Assembly (NCBI GenBank): GCA_006386115.1
Contig: VFIW01000136.1
Location: 1-64,000, forward strand
Length of the DNA: 64,000 nucleotides
Direction: 5' to 3'
DNA from: Globisporangium splendens
Taxonomy: Eukaryota > Oomycota > Peronosporomycetes > Pythiales > Pythiaceae
Shown: positions 22,156 through 33,066 of the stretch, in pieces
Layout: each line of letters starts with the position of its first letter
How positions within the stretch are numbered: position 1 is the stretch's first letter
Made by a program: the position numbers and the translations under genes
Notes under the pieces: generated by a model
What the model saw: the letters and a program-made list of their open reading frames with translations, nothing else
Told to the model about the DNA's origin: nothing
Database searches by the model: none

Positions 22156-23217
22156 ATGAGTGACGAAGAAATGAAAGAAACCTCCCTCAGCGACGAACAC
22201 GAAGAGATAGCGCCACCGGCTTCTACGTCCGATCGTCCATGGCAAATTAACGATATCAACATCGTTTTGCCCGCGAACGGCTGCCTGGGTCGTGGACTTA
22301 GCTCGGGAATTTGGACCATCAACGGTCAGATTAGTAGCAACAACGAAGAGCGACTCGGCGCGAAAGTGCTTGGCGCTGTGCATGACAAGCAGGGTGAAGA
22401 CAAGGATCTGCGTCACACTTCGTTCCAGGGGTCTATCAAGGGATGGAAACAGCTCAACCACCCGCATCTTCTCACCCTGTACGGCACGACGCCAAACGTG
22501 TTTGTCTGCGAGCACGGCCAAGCTTTCCGCGAATACGTGACTGAGGGAAACAACTACAATCGCGTGTTCCGCGTGCTGTATGAAGTGCTGCTCGCACTGC
22601 TGTATTTGCACGAGCGCGGCTTCGCGCACAGCGCCATAGATCTTGACCACGTCGTGATCGGAGACGACCAGAAGGCCAAGTTGGTCATGGATTTCAAGAA
22701 GATTTGCGGATGCGAGCCAGGCACTGAGCCTCCGACAGTGGGGTTGCGCTCCGAGTTCCGAGAGGATGAGCGTCAGTTTTTGAAATGTCTTGAAGAAGCC
22801 ATCGAGTGTGCGAATGTCAGACGATTGACAACGGACAAAGGCGTAAAAGCAGGCTGTGAAGAGCAGACTGAAAGCGAGCGTGCGGATGCAGCGGAAGCGC
22901 ATTGTGGCAAGCCGACGCCCGTGCAGCAGTTGACGGGTGACTGGGATTCCAAAGTTCACAAAAAAGCTTGCCAATTCATTGGCAACCTCTCCAAAAGATG
23001 CGACGAACAAGAAGCGTCCACGCAGCTTCTTAGTAGTCTTCATAGCAAGTTTAAAGATTTGGCCGACGATGAGTGGGAGGAAGTTTACCAGAGGGAACGT
23101 CGTGAGAGAGCAAAGCGCGAGAAAGAAGGCGAGACGAAACAGTGCGAGGGAGAATTTCAAGAAATGGAGCAACCGTTTCAGCGACTGGACCTAGCGGGAG
23201 AAACAAACGAACACTAG
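22156..23217 (+). CDS. Degenerate kinase-fold protein (pseudokinase)
   Basis: 353 aa from the first ATG of the frame at 22156. A kinase fold is recognisable: LGAKVLG in the VAIK position, WKQLNHPHLLTLYGT, YEVLLALLYLHERGFAHS, then VVIGDDQKAKLVMDF. The catalytic loop reads HSAIDLDH (H158) where active kinases have HRDLKxxN, and DFG reads DFK, so catalysis is not expected. There is no usual glycine loop. The last 100 residues are charged and predicted helical or coiled coil (EEVYQRERRERAKREK). It sits downstream of the kinase cluster and is probably a diverged member or scaffold (inference). Confidence 0.8.
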   Translation: MSDEEMKETSLSDEHEEIAPPASTSDRPWQINDINIVLPANGCLGRGLSSGIWTINGQISSNNEERLGAKVLGAVHDKQGEDKDLRHTSFQGSIKGWKQLNHPHLLTLYGTTPNVFVCEHGQAFREYVTEGNNYNRVFRVLYEVLLALLYLHERGFAHSAIDLDHVVIGDDQKAKLVMDFKKICGCEPGTEPPTVGLRSEFREDERQFLKCLEEAIECANVRRLTTDKGVKAGCEEQTESERADAAEAHCGKPTPVQQLTGDWDSKVHKKACQFIGNLSKRCDEQEASTQLLSSLHSKFKDLADDEWEEVYQRERRERAKREKEGETKQCEGEFQEMEQPFQRLDLAGETNEH

Positions 23218-25078
23218 CGAGGTGAGCGCGATATATTTGTGTTCGTGTGCGTCTACTCTGGGTGTGAACACGCGCGAGGGATTGTCAGCGATGGATGTCT
23301 TTTGTATTTTCTGTTTGGTTTGCTCTCTGCGTCTTTCTTTTCATTTTCGCGCTCTAGCAAACGTCAAGTGAATGTCACGCCACTCAGCCTTTGGATTGAA
23401 CCATTCAAGCTCTGCTTCACCCACAGAGGGTATGGTGGGTACATCTGAAGCAGTCAACCCTCGGTGGGTACCGACAGACAAATGCACTTCACCCAGGCGT
23501 TGGTTGACATTACCGAGTAAACAGACTTGCAGCAAAGAGAGAGAGCTACAGTCGAGTTCCATGAATGACAACAATTGAAGGTGGCATTTTCGATGCACCA
23601 ATTGAACAGCAACAGGTTGAAGCGGACGAAATAAACCGAAAAGCATTGTTAATGAACTTTTATCATTAATACACTTTTCGGCTTATTTCGAGAAACCCGA
23701 TTGAGGTTGAGCCCAACATCGACTTTTAGAACGGTTCATTTTTGCATGGACTCCGGTGAATCCACTCACCATACTTCGCATGACGACGTAGAGCAAAACA
23801 CTCGTATTATAGCATGCTTAGTACTGATAAGGGTGAGAGTGCATATCCACTTTTGTGGAGTGGCGCAAGGTTTCATGTGAACAGTGCAGCATCGGTAATT
23901 TTCTGATGCTCTGTCAGGATGCACAACATGCTAAGTAGGCACAAGAAAAACCTCTCGACGCTTGCATGTTCACTCTACAGTGAAGATGTAGGCGTCGAGA
24001 GGTTTTTCTCGCGGAGGAACTTGCACGGTTTAAGCTTACTGGACTCTCGTATGAAGGAGAGAAACTCGGTGAGTTCTTGTTGACTCGGACCGACAGCATC
24101 GAGAGAGCTTCGATGGGGTTTTGCTGAAGTAAACCCAATATAAGAAATATAGGTTTTAAAAGAAAAACCCACGACTCGATAAACTCAATGTTTTTCCGAG
24201 TTTTTCACCTGTGATACAAAATGCTGTGGGTGCGCAACTTTCACTTCTAGCACAATCTGGTCCCAAATTTCAATTGCTCGTGCAAAAAAAAAACTGCGTT
24301 CCAGTTATCTGACGCTTCACTATTTTCCTTTATTTGCACTTCAACGTCAGATTCCCCTCAGGATCCAGCTGAGCGAACGGTCTTTGCGCTGGTCACTGAA
24401 CTCGGCTGACGTTCGTTTTTCGCATACTCAGTACCACGGACTCGCTTGCCTTTGCCAAAGATCCACCGCCACGTGCAGGCGGATGACTCGGATAAAGAGA
24501 TGCTCTGATCAGCACCACAGACTCGCGTTTCGTCCAACACGTGCAACGATCCGTCCTCGCCCGCCAAGCGGACAGATGACGCAGTCTCTTGACACTCGAC
24601 CCCCTTTACACATGCGCGACATGAGCCCAAGTGCAAGGCGCTCTCGGCAGCAGCAGCAGCCAACTGGGATGCGACCGCCAAACGTACAGTGACAAGAGAC
24701 ATGAAGCGCCGACGTGCTGTGTGCCCTTTTTCCACTGTGTGACCTGCAAAATCATCAAAAGATGCTGCAAAGAGCTTTCCATACACATTTATGACACTGC
24801 AGGCATAATGACGCATGTGATGGCAATAACCGAGCCAACGGATATTTTTAGGACCGAGTGTGGCCTGCCATCATCAAACGCGGTTGCGTCAATCTTTGTC
24901 TCACCGAGAAGTCCCAGTTGCTGATTGCTCTCCCCCGGCATTCACCCACGCGCAGACGGATCTAAGTACGGACGGGACCACGTGGCTCGCTGAGGCGTTT
25001 CGACTCGGGTGATTTCGGTCTCATGGCTCCTCTTGCGAAGGTCTCCGCAAGCAGCCGCGATGAGCTCCTTTCTAGACG
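23218..25078. other. Long intergenic region
   Basis: About 1.9 kb with no recognised gene. It contains the perfect hairpin at 23944-24009. A minus-strand frame at 24358-24816 (152 aa) lacks any domain I recognise and is not called. Confidence 0.5.
23944..24009. repeat. Perfect 18-bp inverted repeat (hairpin)
   Basis: AGAAAAACCTCTCGACGC at 23944-23961 is repeated exactly in reverse complement at 23992-24009, with a 30-nt loop. Confidence 0.85.
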
Positions 25079-25094
25079 CCTCACTTTCGATTTT
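25079..25094 (+). promoter_or_regulatory. Initiator-type start-site motif
   Basis: CCTCACTTTCGATTTT resembles the oomycete consensus and lies about 45 nt before ATG 25137. It makes the earlier in-frame ATG at 25023 unlikely. Confidence 0.5.
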
Positions 25095-25136
25095 CCCACC
25101 TCGAACACACAAGCCCTCCCTCCTCTATCGACAACC

Positions 25137-26036
25137 ATGGAGTACTGCCACGAGCACATCCACAAGATCCAGAAGAAGCTCTCGGGCTCGGAGATCAAGA
25201 TCCACAAAGCCGTCAAGAAGTTCATGGAGCTCCCAAACGTCTACGGCAACGCGTACGGCTTCATGGACGCGATCCTGCGCGAAAAATACTCGTGCGGCGA
25301 GTACCACCTGAGCGTGCTCATCGAGTTCTTCCGCGAGCTGCCAGAGCCAGAGCACAAGCTCGACGGCTGCCTCGTGCTGCTCCAAGTGGACGCGCAGATG
25401 CTCACGAGCAACCACCGCCACCACAGTCTCGCGCTCGCGTACTTCATCTACGAATTGATGGCCACGCTCGACCACACGCCGAGCAAGCCGCGCGTGGACC
25501 AGATGTGGTTCGAATGGTACGCGCCTGCGGTCCACGAGATCGTGTACGGCCACCCGGTGCAACTCGAGAGCATCACGCGCAACGAGCGTCTCTACTTGCC
25601 TGCTGACGATCTCAAGTACGACTCGGAGCGCCGCTTTGCGTTCACGTGGACGCAGCCATGGGCACCGAGCCGCGAGAACATCGAGGCGCAATGGCAGCTG
25701 CGTCCGGGCAACGACGACAAGACGTGGTTCTACCTCGTGAACGTCAAGTACCACGACGAGTACATCTACACGTCCGAGACGCACCACGACCACTGCCACC
25801 ACGGCAGCCACTTTGCGTTCTCGCGCTGCGGCGGCAACCCGGAGGACAAGGGTCGCTGGGAGCTCCACTCGTTCAGCCGCGACGTGTTCGCGCTCTACAA
25901 CCGCCAGTACGACGTGTACCTCTACGCGTCGGACCTGCTGCGCGACCAGGAGCGTCGCTTTGCGCTCACGGCGCGTTCCGATGCGCCGCTGCAGGAGAAC
26001 CACAAGTGGTTGCTGCGTCCATTACCCGAGTTTTAG
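25137..26036 (+). CDS. Conserved protein of unknown function, paralogue A
   Basis: 299 aa from ATG 25137 (context ACCATGG); the paralogue at 35159-36082 aligns from this Met. I do not recognise the family. Residues about 1-150 are predicted helical (MDAILREKY, then SNHRHHSLALAYFIYEL and KPRVDQMWFEWYAPAVHE). The second half has three similar segments, around YDSERRFAFTW, DDKTWFYLVNVKYHDEYIYTS and RDVFALYNRQYDVYLYAS, suggesting a beta-trefoil-like lectin fold (inference). No signal peptide, no membrane segment, no intron. It lies just upstream of the M64 peptidase cluster, with its paralogue at the other side. Confidence 0.85.
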   Translation: MEYCHEHIHKIQKKLSGSEIKIHKAVKKFMELPNVYGNAYGFMDAILREKYSCGEYHLSVLIEFFRELPEPEHKLDGCLVLLQVDAQMLTSNHRHHSLALAYFIYELMATLDHTPSKPRVDQMWFEWYAPAVHEIVYGHPVQLESITRNERLYLPADDLKYDSERRFAFTWTQPWAPSRENIEAQWQLRPGNDDKTWFYLVNVKYHDEYIYTSETHHDHCHHGSHFAFSRCGGNPEDKGRWELHSFSRDVFALYNRQYDVYLYASDLLRDQERRFALTARSDAPLQENHKWLLRPLPEF

Positions 26037-26876
26037 ATGTGAGCAGTGACGTCACTGGTCGTACCTCATTCAGTACCTGGTTGTCTACGAATACACAAAG
26101 TCAGTACATCGCTCCAACGAGCCACCCAAAGTAAACACGTAAAGAATTGCAGTCGATAAATCTCAACTCTCTCAAAAAAAGTAGATGCTGAGATTACCCC
26201 ACTGGGTAATTAGATTTATCGAATAAAGTCAACACAGACGCTGGTTGCTAGCATCCTACTTGGGATTAACCTGCTGTCTTTTCGATGGGAAATACCCGTT
26301 TGAAATGTGCCCAAACGTTTTAGGGGAAATTGAGTGGGATTATCCTGCAATTGAGCTGATGGGTCAATTCTCAGCACCTTCAAAGACCCACTCATGTCGA
26401 TGGTCGGGAGTGCAGTCCCCTTTTCTGTGCGCAACAGAAACAAGTGGTCACTGATCGCGTTTCCCACTGAAAAGGGGACGCATGCACTGCGAAAATACCA
26501 TTATCCCCTTTCTAGTAGTGGCAAACTAGACTCAGCAAACCGCTGAGCATTCCCACTCACCTCTTCGGACCTTCTAAAGTGGTCAGTTCTTCGAATAGCC
26601 CCTGTTTAGTCAGAGTGGCTGTTATCAGATCCATCGCGGGTGACAGTGCAACAGTGCTCGCAGAAAAGATGACTCGAATGGCAATCCTGCGCTTAATCCC
26701 TCTGTTCGCCATCACCTGAATCTCTTCTTTTGCGTGTGGCCTCGCTCTGATTCCAGTCCTGCATGCACCCACACATCCCACTCCGTGACTCGACGAAAAG
26801 CGGTCCAGATGACTGGACGTTGACGCGGGAGGAGGCAGTGGAGGTCAAATCGCTTTTCCAAGAGCTTTTTTCCTCT
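26037..26876. other. Intergenic region upstream of M64 gene A
   Basis: No recognised gene, repeat or RNA. Only short frames. Confidence 0.5.
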
Positions 26877-26893
26877 CTCACTTCTCGTTTTGC
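26877..26893 (+). promoter_or_regulatory. Initiator-type start-site motif of M64 gene A
   Basis: CTCACTTCTCGTTTTGC, about 50 nt before ATG 26945. The same motif type precedes the other two M64 genes (32126-32143 and 33044-33060). Confidence 0.55.
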
Positions 26894-26944
26894 AGCGGCT
26901 GCCTTAAGTGTCCCTGACTTCCCAGTCTCAGCCACCAGCTCCTC

Positions 26945-28916
26945 ATGAAGCTCTCGTGCTGCATCGCGCTTCTTGTCTGGGTTGCACTCGGCAACCCGGT
27001 TCACCAGCTTGCAGATGCCGCCACTGTGCCGACGTACTCGGCCAAGATCCTTGTCGACTCGGCGACGTCGGTGTGCTCCGTTCTCAAACCCACGGAGCTC
27101 ACGCAACTGCATCGCGCAATCAAGACCCCGACGGATGTCGTTGAGCAATCGGTCGCCCGCCAGAACCGCGTCTCGAAAGAAGAGCTACTGCTTTTGCAAG
27201 ACGAGCCAGAAGCGCAAAAAATCGTCGAGATCTTTGGAGGAAGCGCTCAGGTCGTCGATGCGCGGATCCTCGAGCGATGCGCAGATGCCAATCTCCGCGT
27301 TTCTTCATCTCTTCTTTCTACGGCTACCTCCAGCTTCCTTCGAGGCAGTGTCACTGTGCAGGAGGAGGATACGCCGGTGATCAAGAAGCTCGTGGACTCG
27401 GGGAACCCGTCGAATCGTATCGACGTCGTGTTCATGGGCGACGGGTACACGGTGGCCGAGGAGACCAAGTTCTTTGACGACATTCAGCGGTTGACGGACG
27501 AGATGTTCACGGGCGACACGTTTGCGCAGTACCTCCCACTGTTCAACATCTGGGCCGCGTACTTACCGTCCCGCGAATCGGGCATCGGCGTCGGCAGCGT
27601 ACCCAAGGACACCGTGTTCGGCTTGTACCGAGGTATGCTGCATGTTTCTCATTTAGTAGTTCATAGGGGTGAATCTAACTTGGCGACTGTGTGCGTGTGC
27701 AGATGGGACGGAGCTTCGAGGTGTGTACGCGACCAATCCGGAGAAAGCACGCACGTTGTGCGCTTCCGTTGGCACCGATGCCTGCGATTTCCCTTCGCTG
27801 ATCGGTAATGACGCCTTTTACGGCGGTCTTGGTGGCGAGTTTGTGATCTCGACGAGCTCCGTGAGCTCCGGGACGGTCGTGCTACGCCACGAAATGGGTC
27901 ACAACTTTGGGTACGTTTAATTTCAACCGATCGATTCTTTGAGCGAGCGAATCTGAAACTGTTTCTCCCCCATTGCATTGCACAGCAACGTTGGCGAAGA
28001 ATACGATGGTGGGTACGTGTACCGCGGTGCGAATTCCGTGCGAGCCGTGAATTCGGTCACGTGGAAGCATTGGCTCACGGAGCCGACCAAGATCGTCGAG
28101 CAAAAGGCGGCGCAGTTGTACCAGCGTCACATCTGGTATGACCTCAAGCAAGGCGCGTACAACATCACGTTCACGTCCACGGGCGCGTACAATCGGTCGT
28201 ACATCTTGATCTCGGCGTCTGGTGTCGATACCGATGACTCGTTGCGCGTTGTGCTGGACGGCGTCCCACTCAACTGGACAACCAATGGCCTCAAGGACCG
28301 CACTTTCTACTCGTGGACAAACTCCACGAATGGGTTCTCGGCCGGAGCGCACACGCTTCAGATCCAGGGCGGAGGCTCGTTCGACGGTCCCATCATCAAG
28401 CAGCTCTGCAATGCCGTCATCTACGAGTACAAGGATGAGTCCGAGTACAAGCTCGACGACCCAGACTACATCGGCATCTACCCAACGTACGACATCAGCA
28501 AATCCAAGTCGTACCGTCCGAACAACGAGAAGTGCCTGATGCGCAACATGACGTCGAGTTCGTTCTGCGCTGTCTGCCAAGAGAACATGTGGCTCAAGTT
28601 TATGGCGCGCATTGAGTTTATCGACGACGTTGTGGTCTCCGGGAAATCCGTCGAGGTGAAGCTGATCCCGTTGGGTCAGTTGCGTCCAGCGACCGATGGT
28701 TTCATCAAATCGAACCCGAAGCTCGCTGCGGCCGAGAAATACACGATCCAGTGGTTGTACAACGGCAGTGAGGTCACGAAGCTCCGTGACCAGATCGCTG
28801 TGAATCTCACGGAAGAGGCCACAGGAGCCTGGACCGTACGTGCGGCGTTCACGACGCCGAGCGTGCGCTTGGATCCAAATGGCTACATGCAGTCAGAACG
28901 AACGTTCACGGTTTAA
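26945..28916 (+). CDS. Secreted M64-family (IgA-peptidase-like) metallopeptidase, gene A
   Basis: Exons 26945-27632, 27703-27910 and 27986-28916 give 608 aa. Introns of 70 and 75 nt have GT-AG ends; joining gives GLYRDGTELRG and HEMGHNFGNVGEEYDGG, matching the intronless paralogue. The signal peptide is MKLSCCIALLVWVALG. The M64 domain includes IDVVFMGDGYT, MFTGDTFAQYLPLFNIW, the zinc site HEMGH-NFG and the following GEEYDGG. The C-terminal third has Cys pairs (CLMRNM, CAVCQENMW) and beta-rich sequence ending SERTFTV. Expected to be a secreted zinc peptidase; targets unknown. Part of exon 3 is almost identical to gene B. Confidence 0.92.
28392..28744 (+). other. Near-identical tract shared with M64 gene B
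   Basis: 353 bp match 30454-30806 (opposite strand) with one mismatch by eye, while flanking coding sequence differs much more. Confidence 0.8.
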
Positions 28917-29049
28917 GCAAACCAGTTCCAGGTTTTGAAAAGGGACTTTCGTTTTTCGGTACTGTTGATACTTTGAATGAAGCATGTGGTCTACGGTGCG
29001 TGCATAATTCCGTCTCGCTCGCCTTCTCATTTACACAACGTAGTCCAAA

Positions 29050-30113
29050 GCGTTCCGTGTTCTCGGGGACGACCGTATTACGCCATGAAATGGACCACAA
29101 CTTTGGGTGCTCAAACAGAGTCTCATGTTTGAGTCGTGAACGCAGTGACTGACATTTACCATTTTCTTCCGTCTGGCAGCCAGGTTGGAGAGGAATACGA
29201 TGGCGGACAAGTGTGCTCTGGTGCGAACTCCGCGACGTTGATCGCGTCGGTGCCTTAGAAGCACTGGTTGGCCGAGCCAGGCAAGCTGGTCGAGCAGCAG
29301 TCAGCGTTGCTTTTCCAGAAGCATATCTGGCATGATCTAAAGCAGGGAGACTACAACGTCACATTCACATCGACGGGAGAGTACAGCCACCGGTACATAA
29401 AGATCTCCGTCTCTGGAACCGACACGAGTGATTCACCGAGTGTGACGCTCGATGGGAACCCATTGAGTTGGACATCGAGCGGACTGAAAGACCGCACGTT
29501 TTGCACATGGACCGGTCAGACAAGCGCGTTCTCTGCTGGCTCGCATACACTTCAAGTTCGCGCACGAAGGTCCTTTAACTCCGGTCCGATCGCCACTCAA
29601 CTCGGTAGCGCCGTCGTGTGCGAATACAAAGGCGAAGACGCGTTCAAGCTCGATGACCGGGACTACATCGGAATTTACCCGACCTTCGACATTAACCGCG
29701 TCAAGACGTTCCACCCAGACAATGACAAGTGCGTGATGCGCAATGTAGTCTCGACGTCGTTCTGCAGCGTTTGCCAAGAGAACATGTGGCTCAAATTCAT
29801 GGAGCGGATCGATTTTATCGATGATCTGATCGTCTCGGGGGCTCACGCGAGCGTGAAGCTCATCCCGTTGGCGCAACTGCGTCCAGCCACGGACGGGTTT
29901 GTCCTGACCAACCAAAACGTTGCCAATGCTGAGCGGTACGTGCTTCAGTGGCTGAGCAACGGCCACGAAGTCGTGCAATTTCGTGACCAAACCAACGTGG
30001 ATTTGAGTGGCCAGGCTAGTGGGGTCTGGACCATTCGCGTGACCTTCTGCACGTCGATCGTGCGCTTGGATTTAGAAGGTTACATGCAATCCGAGCGAAC
30101 TTTTACCATTTAG
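29050..30113 (+). pseudogene. M64 metallopeptidase pseudogene, 5' truncated
   Basis: Homology begins inside exon 2 (SGTTVLRHEMDHNFG, with the Gly after HEM changed to Asp), then an intron-like stretch ending TCTGGCAG at the same place as intron 2 of gene A, then QVGEEYDGG. A TAG at 29256-29258 replaces the Trp of the family's WKHW motif. From there one frame runs without further damage to 30113 (ending SERTFTI). The first 60% of the gene is absent. A tandem relic of gene A; the single stop suggests recent decay. Confidence 0.85.
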
Positions 30114-30281
30114 AAAAAGCAGTGCATGTGATCAACCAACAAATCGTGGTTATATTTACCAAGCTTCAGGACAATTCGACATTTCTCAAGAAAAGACAAG
30201 CGAGACCTCGTAAAAGCATAACTGCTTTAATTCGCCAACGCAGCGTCGTTTTCCAGCTAGCCAGCCCATCAATTGAACGCA

Positions 30282-32096
30282 TTAGATCGTAAACGTTTTC
30301 TCCGAAAGCATGTACTTGTTCGGATCCAAGCGGACAGTTGGCGTCGTAAAGTTCGCGCGCACTGTCCACTGCCCTGTGGCCTCGCCTGTGAGGTCAACTT
30401 TGGTTTGGTCACGGAATTTGGTGACCTCGACGCCGCTCTTCAGCCACTGGATTGTGTATTTCTCGGCCGCAGCGAGCTTCGGGTTCGATTTGATGAAACC
30501 ATCGGTCGCTGGACGCAACTGACCCAACGGGATCAGCTTCACCTCGACGGATTTCCCGGAGACCACAACGTCGTCGATAAACTCAATGCGCGCCATAAAC
30601 TTGAGCCACATGTTCTCTTGGCAGACAGCGCAAAACGAACTCGACGTCATGTTGCGCATCAGGCACTTCTCGTTGTTCGGACGGTACGACTTGGATTTGC
30701 TGATGTCGTACGTTGGGTAGATGCCGATGTAGTCTGGGTCGTCGAGCTTGTACTCGGACTCATCCTTGTACTCGTAGATGACGGCATTGCAGAGCTGCTT
30801 GATGATTGAGCCCGTGAAGGAACCGCCGCCCTTGATCACAAGCGTGTGAGTTCCAGCAGTGAAGCCAGCAGTCGAGCTAGTCCAAGAGTAGAAGCTACGG
30901 TCTTTCAACCCGTTGGACTTCCAGCTCAGCGGCTTCCCGTCGAGTGTGACTGTCAGCGAGTCGTCCGTATCGACGCCGGATGCTGAGATCAGGATGTACC
31001 AGCGTTTGTACGCACCCGTTGAGGTGAACGAAATCGTGTACGCACCCTGCTGGAGATTGTACCAGATGTGCTTTTGGTACAACTGCGCAGCTTTTTGCTC
31101 GACCAAGGAGTTTGGGTTCGTGAGCCAATGCTTCCAGGTCACACCGCTCACGGACTTCACCGAGTTGGCACCACTGTACACTTGACCACCGTCATATTCT
31201 TCACCGACGACACCGAAGTTGTGACCCATTTCGTGACGCAAGACCACCGTTCCCGAGCTCACGGATCGCGTCGAGATCACGAATTCACCGCCGAGACCAC
31301 CGTAAAAGTCGTCATTGCCAATGAGCGACGGGAAGTCGCACGCGTTCGTGCCAACCGAGGCACACAACTCACGCGCCTTGGCAGCATTGGTCACGTACAC
31401 GCCACGCAGTTCTGTGCCGTCGCGGTACAGTCCAAACACCGTGTTCTTTGGGGTACCACCAGTTCCGATTCCCGACACCGTCGAGGGCAGATATGCCGCC
31501 CAAATGTTGAACAGGGGCAAGTACTGCGCAAACGTGTCACCAGTGAACATCTCGTTCGTCAGCCGCTTGATGTCATCAAAGAACTTTGTCTGCTCACTTG
31601 CAGTGTACCCGTCGCCCATAAACACGACGTCAATTCGGTTGGACGGGTCACCCGAGTCCACGATTTTCTTGATCACTGACGTTGCTTGGACCCCAATTGC
31701 TTCGACACCTCGTAGGGAGGGCTTTGGTGCTGCTGGCGCGGCCGGGTTGACGCCATTTGGGCAGCGCTCCAAGATGCGAGCCTCGACCGCACTGACACTT
31801 CCGCCGAAGATCTCGACGATCTTCTGGGCGTCCGTCTCATCGCCCAGCAGCAAGAGCTCCTCTTTCGAAGCGCGGTTCTGGCGAGGGACACTCTGCTCGA
31901 AGATGTCGGCCGGCGTCTTGATCGCGCGGTGCAACTGCGTGAGCCCCGTTGCTGTGATCACGGTGCACACGGTCGAAGCCGCGTCCACGATGATCTTGGC
32001 CGAGTACGTTGGGATCGCCGTCACTTGGTGGCTGCTGTCCCCAAGCGCACAAGCGACCAGGACGCCAGCAAACACAAAGCAGCTTGAGAGCTTCAT
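30282..32096 (-). CDS. Secreted M64-family metallopeptidase, gene B (intronless)
   Basis: 604 aa in one uninterrupted frame from ATG 32096 (earlier in-frame codons are not ATG). Signal peptide MKLSSCFVFAGVLVACALG, pro-like region, FMGDGYT, HEMGHNFG-VVGEEYDGG zinc site, and the Cys-containing C-terminal region. Both intron positions of gene A are seamlessly filled, so gene B has lost both introns. Opposite orientation to A and C. Residues encoded by 30454-30806 are identical to gene A. All catalytic residues are present; a secreted zinc peptidase is expected. Confidence 0.93.
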   Translation of the reverse strand: MKLSSCFVFAGVLVACALGDSSHQVTAIPTYSAKIIVDAASTVCTVITATGLTQLHRAIKTPADIFEQSVPRQNRASKEELLLLGDETDAQKIVEIFGGSVSAVEARILERCPNGVNPAAPAAPKPSLRGVEAIGVQATSVIKKIVDSGDPSNRIDVVFMGDGYTASEQTKFFDDIKRLTNEMFTGDTFAQYLPLFNIWAAYLPSTVSGIGTGGTPKNTVFGLYRDGTELRGVYVTNAAKARELCASVGTNACDFPSLIGNDDFYGGLGGEFVISTRSVSSGTVVLRHEMGHNFGVVGEEYDGGQVYSGANSVKSVSGVTWKHWLTNPNSLVEQKAAQLYQKHIWYNLQQGAYTISFTSTGAYKRWYILISASGVDTDDSLTVTLDGKPLSWKSNGLKDRSFYSWTSSTAGFTAGTHTLVIKGGGSFTGSIIKQLCNAVIYEYKDESEYKLDDPDYIGIYPTYDISKSKSYRPNNEKCLMRNMTSSSFCAVCQENMWLKFMARIEFIDDVVVSGKSVEVKLIPLGQLRPATDGFIKSNPKLAAAEKYTIQWLKSGVEVTKFRDQTKVDLTGEATGQWTVRANFTTPTVRLDPNKYMLSEKTFTI

Positions 32097-32125
32097 CCTA
32101 CGAAACTGGTTGACAACTTGACACT

Positions 32126-32143
32126 GCAAAATGAAAAGTGAGC
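32126..32143 (-). promoter_or_regulatory. Initiator-type start-site motif of M64 gene B
   Basis: The minus strand reads GCTCACTTTTCATTTTGC, an almost perfect match to GCTCATTYYNCAWTTT, about 30 nt before ATG 32096. Confidence 0.65.
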
Positions 32144-33043
32144 CGTGTTGAAACTAGCGTAGGTTACAGAAGTTCATCCTTTGGCGCCACTAGCACCAGG
32201 GTTGGGTGTACTACTGGCCTCACACACTCATACTGAGGAGGTTGAAAGACTCTGCACACCCGCATTCTCTATCTCTGTTCCATTTCCTTTACAACTGAAG
32301 TGAGGATGCTGCTGAGCGCACCCAGTCTACGAAAGGAGCTGATCGTCTCCATCTGATTCGGCGCGATCTTTGGCCTTTCTCTGCGCGTGATTAGAAATCG
32401 GCAACATAAAAAGAGCTCTTCGTGTATTATATTCGACACATATGTGACTGGTCTAGCAATGTGGAACTGCTGGTAATTGATATATTGCTTTATACAAGAA
32501 AATGTGAATTGACAGTGATATGGATACGGATTTAGTCACGTGGGACGAGGATGGACGAAGCCATATCTTCGTTGCTGATCCGCTTGCACTTGGGTGGCGC
32601 AGTGCTCTTCTGTTTTGTTTCCCAGGTGCTTCCTGTCGTGTGGTCCTTGCTCAGAACAGAGAATGCAGCTGGGACTTCGTCATAGCCTCGTCCGATTCCA
32701 TAGATCGACGTAGATCCCGTTCTCAGACGATTCCACATTTTTTAATTGTGCGTTGGAGCGCGCACACATCACCAAACAACAGATGCATGGAGCTGCAAAC
32801 GTCAACCGCGCCACGCGCGATTTGATTAGACGCTTTGGTTGCCTACAGGGTCGCGTGCACAAGCAGAGCGGAGGCTGCCTACTAATCAGTTTCAGCTACA
32901 ACGCTTCGGGAATGCAGAATGTTGATTCTCAGTCTGATTACGATGCGGGGATTCGATCGCGTGATGTGTAGTAGCACCCTCGCCATCCAACAGCATGTCT
33001 TGATCTTTCACGTGCGTTTGAAGTCGGACTCTTGACTCTGTGA
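32144..33043. other. Divergent intergenic region between M64 genes B and C
   Basis: About 900 bp with no recognised gene; likely holds the upstream regulatory regions of both genes. Confidence 0.5.
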
Positions 33044-33060
33044 CCCACTTCCCATTTTGC
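33044..33060 (+). promoter_or_regulatory. Initiator-type start-site motif of M64 gene C
   Basis: CCCACTTCCCATTTTGC ends 6 nt before ATG 33067, implying a very short 5' UTR. Confidence 0.55.
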
Positions 33061-33066
33061 AAGCCA

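Noticed and set aside
22069..23172. Minus-strand frame of 367 codons opposite the pseudokinase
   Set aside because: Mirror of a real coding frame; no domain, and its composition is what antisense of a charged protein gives.
24358..24816. Minus-strand frame of 152 codons starting with ATG
   Set aside because: No domain, no start-site motif noticed, ordinary composition; not enough to call a gene.
25125..26003. Minus-strand frame of 292 codons opposite paralogue A
   Set aside because: Same reason: antisense of GC-rich codons, no recognisable fold.
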